DNA of 64,000 nt from Gentiana macrophylla. Its lineage: Eukaryota; Streptophyta; Magnoliopsida; Gentianales; Gentianaceae. Where the stretch lies: the NCBI GenBank assembly GCA_026214975.1, contig CM047813.1:30716589-30780588 (forward strand), read 5' to 3'. The notes beneath the pieces are model-generated. The model was not told the origin of the DNA and ran no database searches. It worked only from the letters and a program-made list of their open reading frames with translations. The position numbers were made by a program, and so were the translations under genes. This document shows positions 1 through 9,717 of this stretch, piece after piece (position 1 is the stretch's first letter; each line of letters opens with the position of its first letter).

Positions 1-533
1 TTTTCCCATGGAACAATTCGCCTCAAGAAATCGATTTTGAACCTTTCCCGTCTGCTTAAGAAAGGTGATTCTTTCTTTTTACTTTCAATGGCTAGCTTCT
101 CGCTTTTGAGCCAGTCCTTCTGATCTTGCTCACCAAGTCGAGCATGCGCATCAGATTGAGTCACAAATGCAGGATTTTTCTCCTTCCAACTTTTTGCCTT
201 ATCAAGATTAGTTCCATCCCTTACAGATGCATGTTTGTCATCACTTGCATTTCTTCCATCGCCTTCGGAGCTATAACATCTTAACTGATTATGCTTCCAC
301 CTCACGCTTCGTCCCCTCAGTGAACATTCAGAAGCAAAACCTGCTGGATATGAACAACCGGGTGCATATCTTCTGACCAGACTAAGTTCAGAACCATAAT
401 TCCCGCTTGTTTGCATAGAGCACGAAGGTAGACAGCTAGAGTAGTCTCGACAATTAGAAGGACAAAAATATTTGTGCCGTAAAACCACGAATTTCAACTT
501 TTGGCTATTGCTGCTTATTTTCCATGCATACAT
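1..533 (-). CDS. First coding exon of a plant AAA-type ATPase gene, partial
   Basis: An open frame starts at the ATG at 533-531 and runs 177 codons to the window edge without a stop. It begins MYAWKISSNSQKLKF; the first 29 residues hold many K and R and no acidic residue, which fits an organelle presequence (inference). The distal part holds DAHARLGEQDQKDWL and RRERFKIDFLRRIVPWE. I recognise these from the stretch just before the ATPase module in a plant P-loop/AAA ATPase subfamily (Arabidopsis At1g50140/At3g19740 type). The Walker motifs would lie beyond the edge, so ATPase function is inferred from family only. A good acceptor (TTTATACAG) lies 9 bases before the ATG, which supports this start. 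This is the only clear host gene in the window and has no stop or frameshift. Confidence 0.78.
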   Translation of the reverse strand, partial: MYAWKISSNSQKLKFVVLRHKYFCPSNCRDYSSCLPSCSMQTSGNYGSELSLVRRYAPGCSYPAGFASECSLRGRSVRWKHNQLRCYSSEGDGRNASDDKHASVRDGTNLDKAKSWKEKNPAFVTQSDAHARLGEQDQKDWLKSEKLAIESKKKESPFLSRRERFKIDFLRRIVPWE

Positions 534-542
534 TGCAACTTC

Positions 543-1539
543 CTGTATAAACAAGCAGAAGCATTTAGCATAAGAAAATGGTCATGTAAAAATCACATCT
601 TTGTTTTCTATTCTTTCTTCTTCTTGACAAACACACTTACTAGAAAAATGCATCGACTCAAAATCCTCTATACTAAGAATTGTTTTAATGAAAGCTGAAA
701 AGCTATGTTTTGAGCTCACTACGTCCTGTTTCCTTGGTAATAACAATAATTCTCGTTTGTGTATTAAAACACACACTCTCACAGCAGAACTAAAAATACA
801 TTTGTGAATTTATAATTAAAAAAATTTATCCATAAATCAATTAAGTTATTAAATCGAATTGTTGGTCAAAATTGATGTAGACCTGAAAATAAATACAACA
901 CAACCCCCCCCCCAAAAAAAAAAAAAAACCTTGATCAAATTTCCTGCAATTAGCATTATCTTAACACTAGAAATGAGGGAGGGAGGAGGGGGTACATTTA
1001 GCATTTGTAACCAATAATGCCATGCACTTAAGAAAAAAAATCGATGCAACTAATAAGCTGAGCAAGTTGCTGAATATCGAAGTACAAACAAGAGATCCAA
1101 ATTTATTGGGATCGGGATGTATCCAAATTCAAATTATACACCCTCGATTCCTCATTCCTAAAGGTAACCAATACGCCTCCAAAAAAAATATATGTTCAAA
1201 GAAGAAAAACAACCATGCTAAACCAGACCAATCTCATCCAAATCCAAAGCCTTATAAGCCTTCACATGCTCTGAAAACCCATTACAGCTAATGCTAAATT
1301 TCTTCCCTCTCTTAAAAAACTGAATTTTCGCAAATTTGATGCCCAGATTCTTGTTTTCAGCTTCAATAGATGAGCAACAACAAAAAAACACAACATTTTT
1401 TTAATGAGATGATATAACTAACTTGTACCTTTTTATACTAATTTGATCCTCAATTACAAATACAAATCCAAGCTCCTTTCTTTCTCATATATATTGCTTC
1501 GTTCTAAATATGGTATACGTAAGAAAATATAACAATTAC
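543..1539 (-). other. Predicted intron in the 5' leader of the AAA-ATPase gene
   Basis: On the minus strand a pyrimidine-rich tract ending in TTTATACAG stops at 543, just before the ATG exon. A GTAATT donor lies at 1539-1534. The interval is A+T-rich with homopolymers (C run then A run at 904-926) and no coding signal. A leader intron joining the two exons is inferred from these splice signals. Confidence 0.5.
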
Positions 1540-1690
1540 GTAGACGAATGAAGACGGAAGTAATGGGAAAGCCAAGAGAGTCCGCAAAGAAAGGGAGAAA
1601 CAGAAGAACAATTGAGAGAGTGGAGCGCGACGTGAAGAAGTCGGAGTACATTCGTTACTGGTCTGCTTCGGGCCTTGCTGATGAAGTGGA
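1540..1690 (-). other. Predicted 5' untranslated leader exon of the AAA-ATPase gene
   Basis: On the minus strand this stretch is CT-rich (TCTCAATTGTTCTTCTG and similar), typical of plant leaders. It lies between a TATA box about 25-30 bases upstream and a GTAATT donor at 1539. The transcription start near 1685-1690 is inferred from TATA spacing. Small frames here on both strands look fortuitous. Confidence 0.42.
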
Positions 1691-1714
1691 GACCCTACGT
1701 AGTTTGGTTGGGCT

Positions 1715-1721
1715 TTTTATA
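1715..1721 (-). promoter_or_regulatory. TATA box of the AAA-ATPase gene
   Basis: The minus strand reads CGTATAAAAAGCC here. The position, just upstream of a CT-rich leader that splices to the ATG exon, fits a core promoter. Confidence 0.5.
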
Positions 1722-2720
1722 CGATTGGGCTGTTATAGTATATTAGCTTTGGAGCCCAAATAGTTACAATTTTAGAGAGATTTAACTTTCTAATTCTCCG
1801 TTCTCAGACACCGGTCATTATGTGAAAATTATGTGTTTGACATGTAATTTTTGGAGTAAATCTACGATTCACGTCAGTATGACATCATATCAGAGAAATA
1901 AAACAAATGTGTGAAAGCAACATAGACTGACGAGAGTCAAGAAACAGACCATTGTGGTCTTAGCACATTTCACGAACACAACAAGCGCAGACTGATTGTA
2001 TAGTGAAGGTACGCACACACGCCAAAAGGAACCATTCTTGCCAACTAAACCACTAAAACAATACTAAAAATGCTCAAAAACCATGTGTCAAAGGAAAAAC
2101 TACTATTAAACATAAATTTGGCTCACATGCCATGCTAAAAATAAACTAAACCACTATCGAAGCACCGTAACATAGCATCAATGACCCTTCTTATGCTTGC
2201 TTTTCAGATATGTCGACTTGTTCCTTAAAACTTGCAAACCTTCTCAACCAAAAGGTAATGAGTGAGTTTGTTCACTAGCTAGTCAGGAGTAGATGACCGA
2301 AGATAGAAATTCACGTTTATCATAAGTCGGGAGACATGACATGAACTCACCAAATTGTATTTTCAAAAAAATAGTTTAAAAGACTAACCAAGTATAACAA
2401 AGTAACATTTCAAATGACTAACATCATCAAATGAACAAAAACGTATTCCTACTTCTTGTCCATATGTTTCCTGAGCTTCTGGCGTTAACTACTTGTCCAC
2501 CTTCAAGTTTCATTGTTTTACATTTACAGAACATTAAACTAGCATAACATAATAGAACATAATATAAATGTAATAACACAGGTCGACGCACACATAGCGA
2601 TAACGGTTTAACCGATTATTCTATGATAAAAACCGTCATGGTGAAACATGGTGATACCTTCTAAGGTACTCGTAACAATACATGTGTTTCTAAGCTAGTA
2701 CTTGATAACCATGGGTGATA
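1722..2720. other. Upstream/intergenic DNA, no gene seen
   Basis: A+T-rich sequence without a convincing open frame on either strand. No terminal repeats or transposon motifs were recognised. The part nearest 1722 is the likely upstream promoter region of the AAA-ATPase gene. Confidence 0.5.
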
Positions 2721-3410
2721 CTTCCTCCGTCCCAAAATATAAATCCATTTAATCATTTATCTATTTCATTTGGTCCTATGATATATGTCCATTTACAATA
2801 TCAATGAAGCATTTATTACATTATTATTCATTTTACCCTTCATTTAGTATATATTCACCAACTTTTCAATACTTTACATTCATTCATTAATGATTGTCAA
2901 AGGGTATTTTAGACTTTTATCATAAAATCAAGGGGGAATGAGGGAGAAGGACAAAAATATTTCATCAATTGAGTAGAAGGGCGATTTTTTTTGAAACTTT
3001 TGCATAAAGGACAAAACTATTTATTCATTTATCGAAATTCACTTGTGTTCGAAATTCACTATTTAAATTCATTGCCGAAATTCATCATGTCGAAATTCAT
3101 TAATTTTCAAAATTCATTGTCGAAATTCACTAATTTTCGGATTCATTTATCAAAATTCATTGTCAAAAATTCACTGATTTACTGGATTCCCTGGGAGATT
3201 CACCGATTTTAGGATTCACTGTTTGTCCTTCTCGCTATAAAAATTATGCGATTGTCCTTCTCCCTATAAAAATATGTAAATTTGTCATATTCTTAAAAAT
3301 ATTCCAGATTTTGTCCTTATCCCTAATTTTCCATAAAATCAATGACATAACCGCTTTCTTAAACCGTGTAAAAAAATCCAAATGGACTTATATTTTTGGG
3401 ATGGAGGGAG
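2721..3410. mobile_element. Stowaway-like (Tc1/mariner-type) MITE, enlarged by a nested insertion
   Basis: The left end is CTTCCTCCGTCCCAAAATAT and the right end, reverse-complemented, is CTCCCTCCATCCCAAAAATA. The ends are near-perfect terminal inverted repeats of about 30 bp, flanked by TA on both sides (2719-2720, 3411-3412). This is the classic plant Stowaway terminus. The 690-bp length is too long for the group, but removing the nested element 2931-3331 and one 10-bp duplication leaves about 280 bp, a normal size. It encodes nothing. Confidence 0.85.
2931..3331. mobile_element. MITE nested in the Stowaway element, 10-bp target duplication
   Basis: The 10-bp word CATAAAATCA stands directly before (2921-2930) and after (3332-3341) this segment. 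The ends are imperfect inverted repeats: left GGGAATGAGGGAGAAGGACA, right (reversed) AAAATTAGGGATAAGGACAA. A 9-11 bp duplication is typical of Mutator-like elements, so a MULE-type MITE is the likely class. The core (about 3035-3215) is a run of degenerate short repeats built on GAAATTCA(C/T)T. No coding potential. Confidence 0.62.
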
Positions 3411-3675
3411 TAGCACATATGTTCATGAACGTTTTACATAATTAAGCTACCCAAGTTAGCACATAAAGGAACCAATATCAACCACCAAATTTCAAACCCT
3501 AAGTGTATCGTTTCTTTTCTCATTATATGTTGGTCATATTATGTGTTCTCAATCGGATTTAGCACGTTTATTACTGAACGTTGCATTGTTTCTGTGGGAT
3601 CGACCTTGATTCGCCTTGCTATACTACGATTGGCCCAGTTCTCTTGCTAGTATAAGCGACATGCACGCGACATCA
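3411..3675. other. Unassigned DNA before the first copia fragment
   Basis: No open frame. A phrase near 3590-3640 (TGTGGGATCGACCTTGATTC) resembles wording found in plant LTR retroelement ends, so this may be an old retroelement scrap. Confidence 0.3.
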
Positions 3676-4644
3676 GCCACCTGGAAAGAAGCCTATTGAA
3701 TGTAAATGGGTCTACAAGGTAAAATATAATCTTCATGGATCAGTAGAGAGATATAAGGCCAAGCAAGTGGCAAAATAATACACTTAGACCTATGGAATTT
3801 ATTATCATGAGACCTTTTCTCCACTTGTGAATATTACAACATTGAGAACTTTGTTAGCAGCAGCTGCTGGCAACAACTGCTTTTGAGATGGATGTTAACG
3901 CTGCTTTTCAACATGAGGATTTGGATGAAGAGGTTTACATGCAGCTCCTTCAGGCTCTGTTTTGTTTCGGGTTAAGCTGAAGTTGAATGGATCCAAAAGA
4001 GAGAAAGTGAAATAATGATTATAAAGTTAAAATAGTGTACTGAAGTTTGTGTGGATGAAGAAATGATTGGTGAGAAAATTTTTAATGAAGTATTATATTG
4101 ATAAAGTAATGGTTAAATAGTGTAGTGGTGAATAAAGTGAATTGTTTAATATTATTTTATTGTTGATGGTGAAATGATTGGTGAGATAAATTATGATAAA
4201 ATAATAGAATTAACAAAATAATGATAAATAATATAGTGGAGTGAATAAAGATCCAACTGGATCCAACTAACCCGAAACCAAATAAAGCCCGAATGTTTTA
4301 AATCTGACAAACTAAATCAGGTTTGCATATAACAAAGTCCTTGTATGGACACAAACAAGCAGGCATGCAGTGGAACTGTAAATTGACAGAATCTCTATAA
4401 AGTCAGGGTTTTCTTCAATCAATAAAAGATCATAGATTATTTACCAAATGATATGTACAGTCTTTTATAGCTTTGCTGGTGTATGTGGATGACATCATAG
4501 AAGCCAATCCAGATCTGAACCAGATACAAGTGGTCAAGAATAATTTACACAAACAATTTACAATCTAGGATCTTGGCAAACTTAGTTTTTTTTTTGCGCA
4601 TTGTAGCTGCTAGAACACCTGATGACATTTATATTTCACAAAGG
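3676..4644 (+). pseudogene. Copia family A, fragment 1: reverse transcriptase remnant
   Basis: Translated pieces in shifting frames give [17 protein letters not shown], then EMDVNAAF, then LLVYVDD with the catalytic YVDD at about 4480-4495. These are landmarks of the copia reverse transcriptase. Stops and shifts are frequent and a 338-bp MITE interrupts it at 3953-4290. The frame is cut at 4644 by element E and resumes at 14009: fragment 2 (near 17100-17130) shows the same sequence uninterrupted, which proves continuity. The 5' part (gag, protease, integrase) is missing on the left. Not functional. Confidence 0.85.
3953..4290. mobile_element. Non-coding MITE inside the copia A reverse transcriptase
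   Basis: The left end GGCTCTGTTTTGTTTCGGGT matches the reversed right end GGGCTTTATTTGGTTTCGGG. A TGGATCCA word lies near both ends. The flanking copia sequence closes up around it when compared with fragment 2 near 16750-16790. The target duplication is not clear, so hAT-like or Harbinger-like cannot be decided. The interior is A+T-rich with repeated AATAATG(A) words. Confidence 0.6.
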
Positions 4645-6029
4645 TGTTGGAAATGTGTCCTAAACCCAATCGGGTTGGACCGGATCCGACCGGGTCGGGT
4701 CATTTACAGTCTATTTAGTTCATGTAATAACTTTATTATGATTAATAAAAGCACTTATGTTATTATATATATTGTTTGTTTTCATATTATTTGTTGTATA
4801 TATATAGTAACGTCCCTAGTGTCAATCTGTGATAGAGAAACCATGATAGTGATTATGGTTGATGAGATCTCTAATCACTATAACAAGATTGGTACTTAAA
4901 TATCTCTAGTCTTATGTATTATCAAATGGGACATTGATAGCATAATCAGACTAGCACGTATTGGATGTCTTCTATCTTCTAGAAGGTAGGGATAGATCTC
5001 GTCTATCGAAGTGTAGGGACACTTGACCGTATATGGGCGTGTATTAGAGAATGCGACGTTAGGGATGACCCACATACATTAAGTGTCACACTATGTGGCG
5101 GTTGTGTAATTATCCTTTGACCGAGTCTTCATGGCATCACGGTGTGGATTGTCATGCTTTGACACTATTGAGATTTCTCCTAACCACGGAGCGATCATGC
5201 GGTAGTGATTGGGTATGATATTGAAGCATGCGGAGTATACATGATTGGTCGTCCGGGAATCGCGTATCCTATGATTGGGATTGAATATCCGAAATCGCGT
5301 ATATTAATTATATACAAATTATATTAATTAAAGAATATTCCGGAAGTCAATCTTTTGACTATTTGGGCGCCACTTTTAAGTGTATAAGATACACTTGGAT
5401 TGTGCACTTTAATTAATAAGATTGCCATAATATTAATATAAGATATTAATTGGTTTTGGAAAAATAGATTTATGGTAATAAGATAATTATATTCAATATA
5501 GATATTGGCAAAATTAATTATAATAAAAGAGATAAATCAATCTAGAAGATTTTCCTTATTTTATTGGGAAAATGTTTTCTTCTCTACACACACATATAGG
5601 CGCCACATCTAGCTATAAATAAGAGGTGGGTGTCAAGCTCTTTTGTACATCACAATTGCAAGAGCTCATAGTTCTTGTGTAAAAATAGAGAGCAATCCAT
5701 AGTGAGTTTGTGAGTGAAGAAAAGGGTCGGTCTAGCAACCGGAGTTTTTCCGATAGCAATCCAAGGAGGATTCCGGCCCTTTTCTTCCCTCACAAACTCA
5801 CTTTAGAGGATTCCGGCCTCTATCGTGTGGATTAGCGATACAGGCCGGACGCGTGGACGGCTTGCGCACTGAACTACTCTCCGTTGATGGTCAAAACGAC
5901 GATCTTATAGATCATCTAAGGTATAACCGTCAAACTACTTAACATGTTTATTGCATTAAACGAAGAACGATCTAGTAAAAGGAAATCAAATTTTAAATTC
6001 CGCTGCGTTAAACTGATGATTTCCTAACA
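4645..6029 (+). repeat. 5' LTR of element E
   Basis: TG...CA ends, 1385 bp. It aligns with 10538-14003 but lacks about 480 bp present there (junction near 5300), and it has an extra inverted duplication at 5773-5820. A TATAAATAAG box at about 5613-5622 is a plausible promoter for the element transcript. Confidence 0.9.
5701..5802. repeat. Inverted repeat found only in the 5' LTR of element E
   Basis: Arm 5701-5730 (starting AGTGAGTTTGTGAG) is repeated in reverse complement at 5773-5802 with two mismatches. The 3' LTR has only the first arm (13711 onward). The right arm matches the 3' LTR version exactly, so the copy was made before the left arm mutated. Confidence 0.85.
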
Positions 6030-6030
6030 G

Positions 6031-6042
6031 TGGTATCAGAGC
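6031..6042 (+). promoter_or_regulatory. Primer binding site of element E (initiator Met tRNA)
   Basis: TGGTATCAGAGC lies one base after the 5' LTR. It is the standard copia minus-strand primer site, complementary to the 3' end of initiator tRNA-Met. Confidence 0.92.
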
Positions 6043-6169
6043 CAGACTTCGAGCTTAAGCAATAAGCATAATTTAACTGCGTAGTAACTAATCAATAGAT
6101 GCAAGATTTAAATCACGATACGCTAAAACAAAAACAAAATTTGGGTTTATGGGGGTTCGGCCGACTAGC

Positions 6170-6236
6170 GGCGGCCCCCTCCTCTGCGGCGGCGGCGGCA
6201 GTGGCCCACTCCTCTGCGGCGGCGGCGGCGGTGGCC
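6170..6236. repeat. GCG-rich short tandem repeat
   Basis: Two adjacent units of about 30 bp, each with CCTCTGCGGCGGCGGCGG followed by AGTGGCCC or GGTGGCC. Part of the element E leader. Confidence 0.75.
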
Positions 6237-6414
6237 TTATGGCTGCCGTCCGTCGGTTGTCCCCTTCCAATGGGGGTGATCGACCCTTTTCGTTTTGAGA
6301 TATTAATTGTGCATATATATCTCGTTTGTTTAGTTGTGTCATATGGCCAACCAATGGATCAAATAGTTTGGGCCATTGGGAAACCATATGGCATGTTGGC
6401 CTTTCCAAATTTTA

Positions 6415-6655
6415 ATTTGGAATAGGCCTAGGCCCTTTTCAAATGTTTGATTTGGAATAGGCTAGGCCTAGGTCACTTCCAAAATTTTGATTTTGGAAAG
6501 TGGCCAGGCCTAAACCAAAATTATTTGGTCTTTCTAAATATTTGATTTGGAATAGGCCTAGGCCCTTTTTCAAATATTTGATTTGTAAAAGGCGTAGACC
6601 TAGGCTACTTCCAAAATTTTGATTTTGGAAAATGGCCAGGCCTAAGCCAAATTCA
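6415..6655. repeat. Tandem duplication, period about 130 bp
   Basis: ATTTGGAATAGGCCTAGGCC begins at 6415 and again at 6545. Each unit then has CTTCCAAAATTTTGATTTTG and GGCCAGGCCTAA. Internally each unit also has half-repeats of TTTGATTTGGAATAGG. It lies in the element E leader. Confidence 0.8.
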
Positions 6656-7901
6656 GTTTTGAAAAGGAAACAAATAGGAGACTTTATAATTCTAATTTAT
6701 TTTGAAAAGTTCAAATTTAATTGAAATTAAAATCGATTTAAAATTAAATGTTAATTTTAATTTTCGATTAAGTCATATAATTAATTAAATGTTATTTAAT
6801 TATTTGACGTGATAAAATAAAAACGCATAAGTAGTTAAAAATTAGAATTTTAATCTTTTCATAAGATAAAATTGTATGGATTAGATGTGTAGATATAATG
6901 TGATTATATGGACCCGATTGATCATGGACTCACCAATAGGATAGATGGGAATGTTTTCTTTATGTTGGTTTTGAAAAATTGTCCTAGGCACGTTATGAAG
7001 AACGTGACCTAGTTTACTTTTTTCATTTATCCCATTCCTTAAGCCCCTCCCTCCCTCCCGTGTGCAAATGGTGTAATTATTTATTATGTAACAAGAATGG
7101 AGCAAGAAGTTGAAGACCAAGGAGAGATAAAGAACTCATTGGCGTCTGAAGAATAAAGATCCTATTGGCGGTTGTAGATACCCTTAGTTTGTGATCCGCG
7201 GTTTCGTCGGTTTGTATTCAAACCGCACTCTAGGAAAAAAAGTCCATGATCATACCGGTTATTTTATGCGCGAATCTCATGTATGTTTTACTTTATATGA
7301 TATAGTAATAATATGCACATAGTAGATGAGACCATAATTAAACCAAATTAATTAAGTGAATTAATTTCAAATTATTCCCACATCAAAAATCAAGTCGAAA
7401 TTGCCTCCCATATTATAACGACGGGTGAAGAGCCCTTGTTCGACCCAACTCACCACCAAAGCGAGGGTTGACCTACCTCGGGTATATCGTCGTTATTGAG
7501 ATATGATCGAAAAAGATCTCACGAATATTGGGGTTATGACTCGACTAAGAATTCTGTCGGCCACCAGCCAAAGCGGGGTCGTTTGGATTTTAGAGGTAAG
7601 GGTTTGACTATTTTCATAAGATGAAACATTGTCAAAGAGTTGACTGGTCAAACAACAAGAGTCGTATAAGATACGATCGACAAATCGTTGTCCACCTGTT
7701 TAATTATTTTCGGCCCATCAGCCAAAGCTGGGGGTCGAGGTAGTTCGATGGGATCTTGCCCACTGAAGAAATTATTTTCTTGAAAGCCAATTGGGAATAG
7801 GTGGCTAGTGGGAGTAAAAACCTTATAAAATTTTTAAGTGCAAATTTAGGGTTTTTATACATGAGCTTTTACTTATTCTATCTTATTTATTGTTGTAGAA
7901 A

Positions 7902-8725
7902 ATGTCAAACAAATTGAACCTTCGTTTTATCATCGAAAACAAGCTTGACGAAACTAATTTTCTCGATTGGGAAAGAAACCTCAAAAATCGTTTTGAGGTA
8001 CGAGAAGATTGGCTATGTCTTGGGCGAGGCCCTACCGGAAAAGCCCGCCGAGGTTCGAGCCGCGGATACTTGCCGAGAAGTATAACAAGCAATTGCTCGA
8101 CAAGATCGATGCTACATGTATCATGCTTGCTTCTATGACACTGAATCTGCAAACAAAGATGAGTCTATGGACGCCTACACAATCATGGTCCACCTAAAGG
8201 AACTCTATGCTTTTCGGTCTACTTTGAGAGGTATGAGGTCTCGAAGGCCCTGTTTAGTTGTAAGATGGCATTTGGGACTGCTGTGGGGTCACACGTGCTT
8301 AAGAAGATTGGGTACATAGAGAGGCTTAGGAAGCGGGGCCACAAGTTGGAACGGGAGTTGAGTATTGACTTGATTCTGCAATCTCTACACGATTCATTCT
8401 CATGCAGTTTGTGATGAACTATCACATGTACAAGATAGATTGCTCCTCTAGCGGAGTTATTGAACATGTTGAAAACTGCCGAGGCACTTTGTGGGAAGGA
8501 AAGCAAGTGTTGCTTTGGTCACTTCAAGCAAGGGCAAAGCAAAAGCCCGAAAGAAGCCCAAGAAGGCGAAGGTCGCACCTAAAGCCAACGCCTAAGATAG
8601 CAAAAGACAAATCCAAGGATGCTTGCTTCCATTGCGGTGAGACCGGACATTGGAGAAGAAACGCAAAAGGCTTCTTGAGTACCAAGAAGAAGCATTCGAT
8701 GCTTCGACTTCGTGTATATTTATGA
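7902..8725 (+). pseudogene. Gag of element E, frameshifted, damaged zinc knuckle
   Basis: The start MSNKLNLRFIIENKLDETNF leads into FLDWERNLKNRF, the usual N-terminal region of copia gag (UBN2-like). The frame then shifts several times (pieces begin at 7902, 8009, 8116, 8402). The nucleocapsid knuckle CFHCGETGHWRRNA is near 8630-8670; the family pattern C-x2-C-x4-H-x4-C should end in Cys but has Ala. Gag would build the virus-like particle; this copy cannot. Confidence 0.8.
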
Positions 8726-8775
8726 TTGAGATCAACATTACTTCTTCTAAGTCTAACCACCGGTATTAGATCTGG

Positions 8776-9717
8776 TTGTGGTTCTCATATTTGTACGAAT
8801 ATGCAGCACTAAGAAGAACTAGAGATCTGAGGAAAGGAGAGGTGGACCTACGCGTTGGAAATGGAGCAAGTGTTCTTTGCTTGGCGGGCGTAGGAGTTTA
8901 TTTTCTTTCATTTCCTAGTGGGCTAGTACTAGAACTCAATAATCATTATTTTGTTCATGCTCTTACGAAGAGCATTATTTCTATTTCTGCATTAGATGTT
9001 GATGGATTTTCTTTTACGTTTGAGAATAAATGTTGTTCTTTTTCACGTGATGGAATCTTTTATGGTACTGGCATACTTAGCAATGGTCTCTACATATTAG
9101 ATATGAATGTTGATGTACTTAATATAAATAACAAGAATGCCAAAACAAATGACTTGAATGAATCCTACTTATGGCATTGTAGACTTGGCCATATAAATAA
9201 GAATCGCATTTCCAAACTCCATAAGGATGGAATGTTGGATCAATTCGATTACGAATCGTTTGATACATGCGAAGCTTGTTTACTTGGCAAGATGACAAAG
9301 TCACCTTTTAGTGGCAAAGGGGTAAGATCCAATGAATTGCTTGAGCTCATACATACTGATGTATGTGGCCTAATGTCAATTCAAGCCAAAGGAGGATACT
9401 CTTATTTTATCACCTTCACTTATGACCATTCTCGCTATGGTTATATATACTTAATGAAGTATAAGTCTGAAGCCTTTGAAAAGTTCAAGGAATTCAGAAG
9501 TGAAGTGGAGAAACAACTAGGTAAAGAAATCAAAACACTTCGATCCGATCGAAGTGGAGAATACCTAGATGGAGAGTTTCAAGATTATTTGAAGGAGAAT
9601 GGGATTCTACCTGAATGGACCCCTCCCGGGACGCCACAAATGAATGGCGTGTCTGAGAGGAGGAACCGCACCTTGTTAGACACGTTTTGCTTGGTCTGTC
9701 GCAATCCACCTACATAG
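8776..9717 (+). pseudogene. Integrase region of element E, open but fused to a deletion
   Basis: A 313-codon open frame. Residues 25-55 carry the post-protease phrase KGEVDLRVGNG. The zinc-binding domain follows (LWHCRLGH, then CEACLLGK), then the catalytic core with the three acidic residues in HTDVCG, RSDRSGEY and NGVSERRNRT. The start codon is fortuitous; in the family this is part of one gag-pol frame. Just upstream (8768-8776) the protease active site reads RSG instead of D-S/T-G. At about 9690 the frame jumps from the integrase core straight toward the end of reverse transcriptase, so the integrase C-terminus and polymerase core are gone. Confidence 0.85.

Larger units (their letters stand above)
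6043..7901 (+). other. Untranslated leader of element E
   Basis: This 1.86-kb segment lies between the primer site and the gag start. It holds a GCGGCG-type trinucleotide region and a tandem duplication, then A+T-rich DNA, then phrases such as CAGCCAAAGC and GTGGGAG that recur in plant copia leaders. No real gene is seen; the frame at 6099-6425 is an alanine run from the GCG repeats. Confidence 0.65.

Noticed and set aside
904..926. C-run followed by A-run as a poly(A) tail of a processed insertion
   Set aside because: No duplication or retroposed sequence is seen next to it; it is a homopolymer inside the predicted leader intron.
1548..1763. Small frames on both strands over the leader exon
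   Set aside because: They overlap a CT-rich leader and a TATA box and resemble no protein.
4573..4899. 108-codon frame shared with 10514-10792
   Set aside because: Both are the same LTR sequence in the two LTRs of E, not a gene.
6099..6425. 108-codon frame with alanine runs after the primer site of E
   Set aside because: Its composition comes from GCG repeats and it has no domain; the antisense frame there is equally open.
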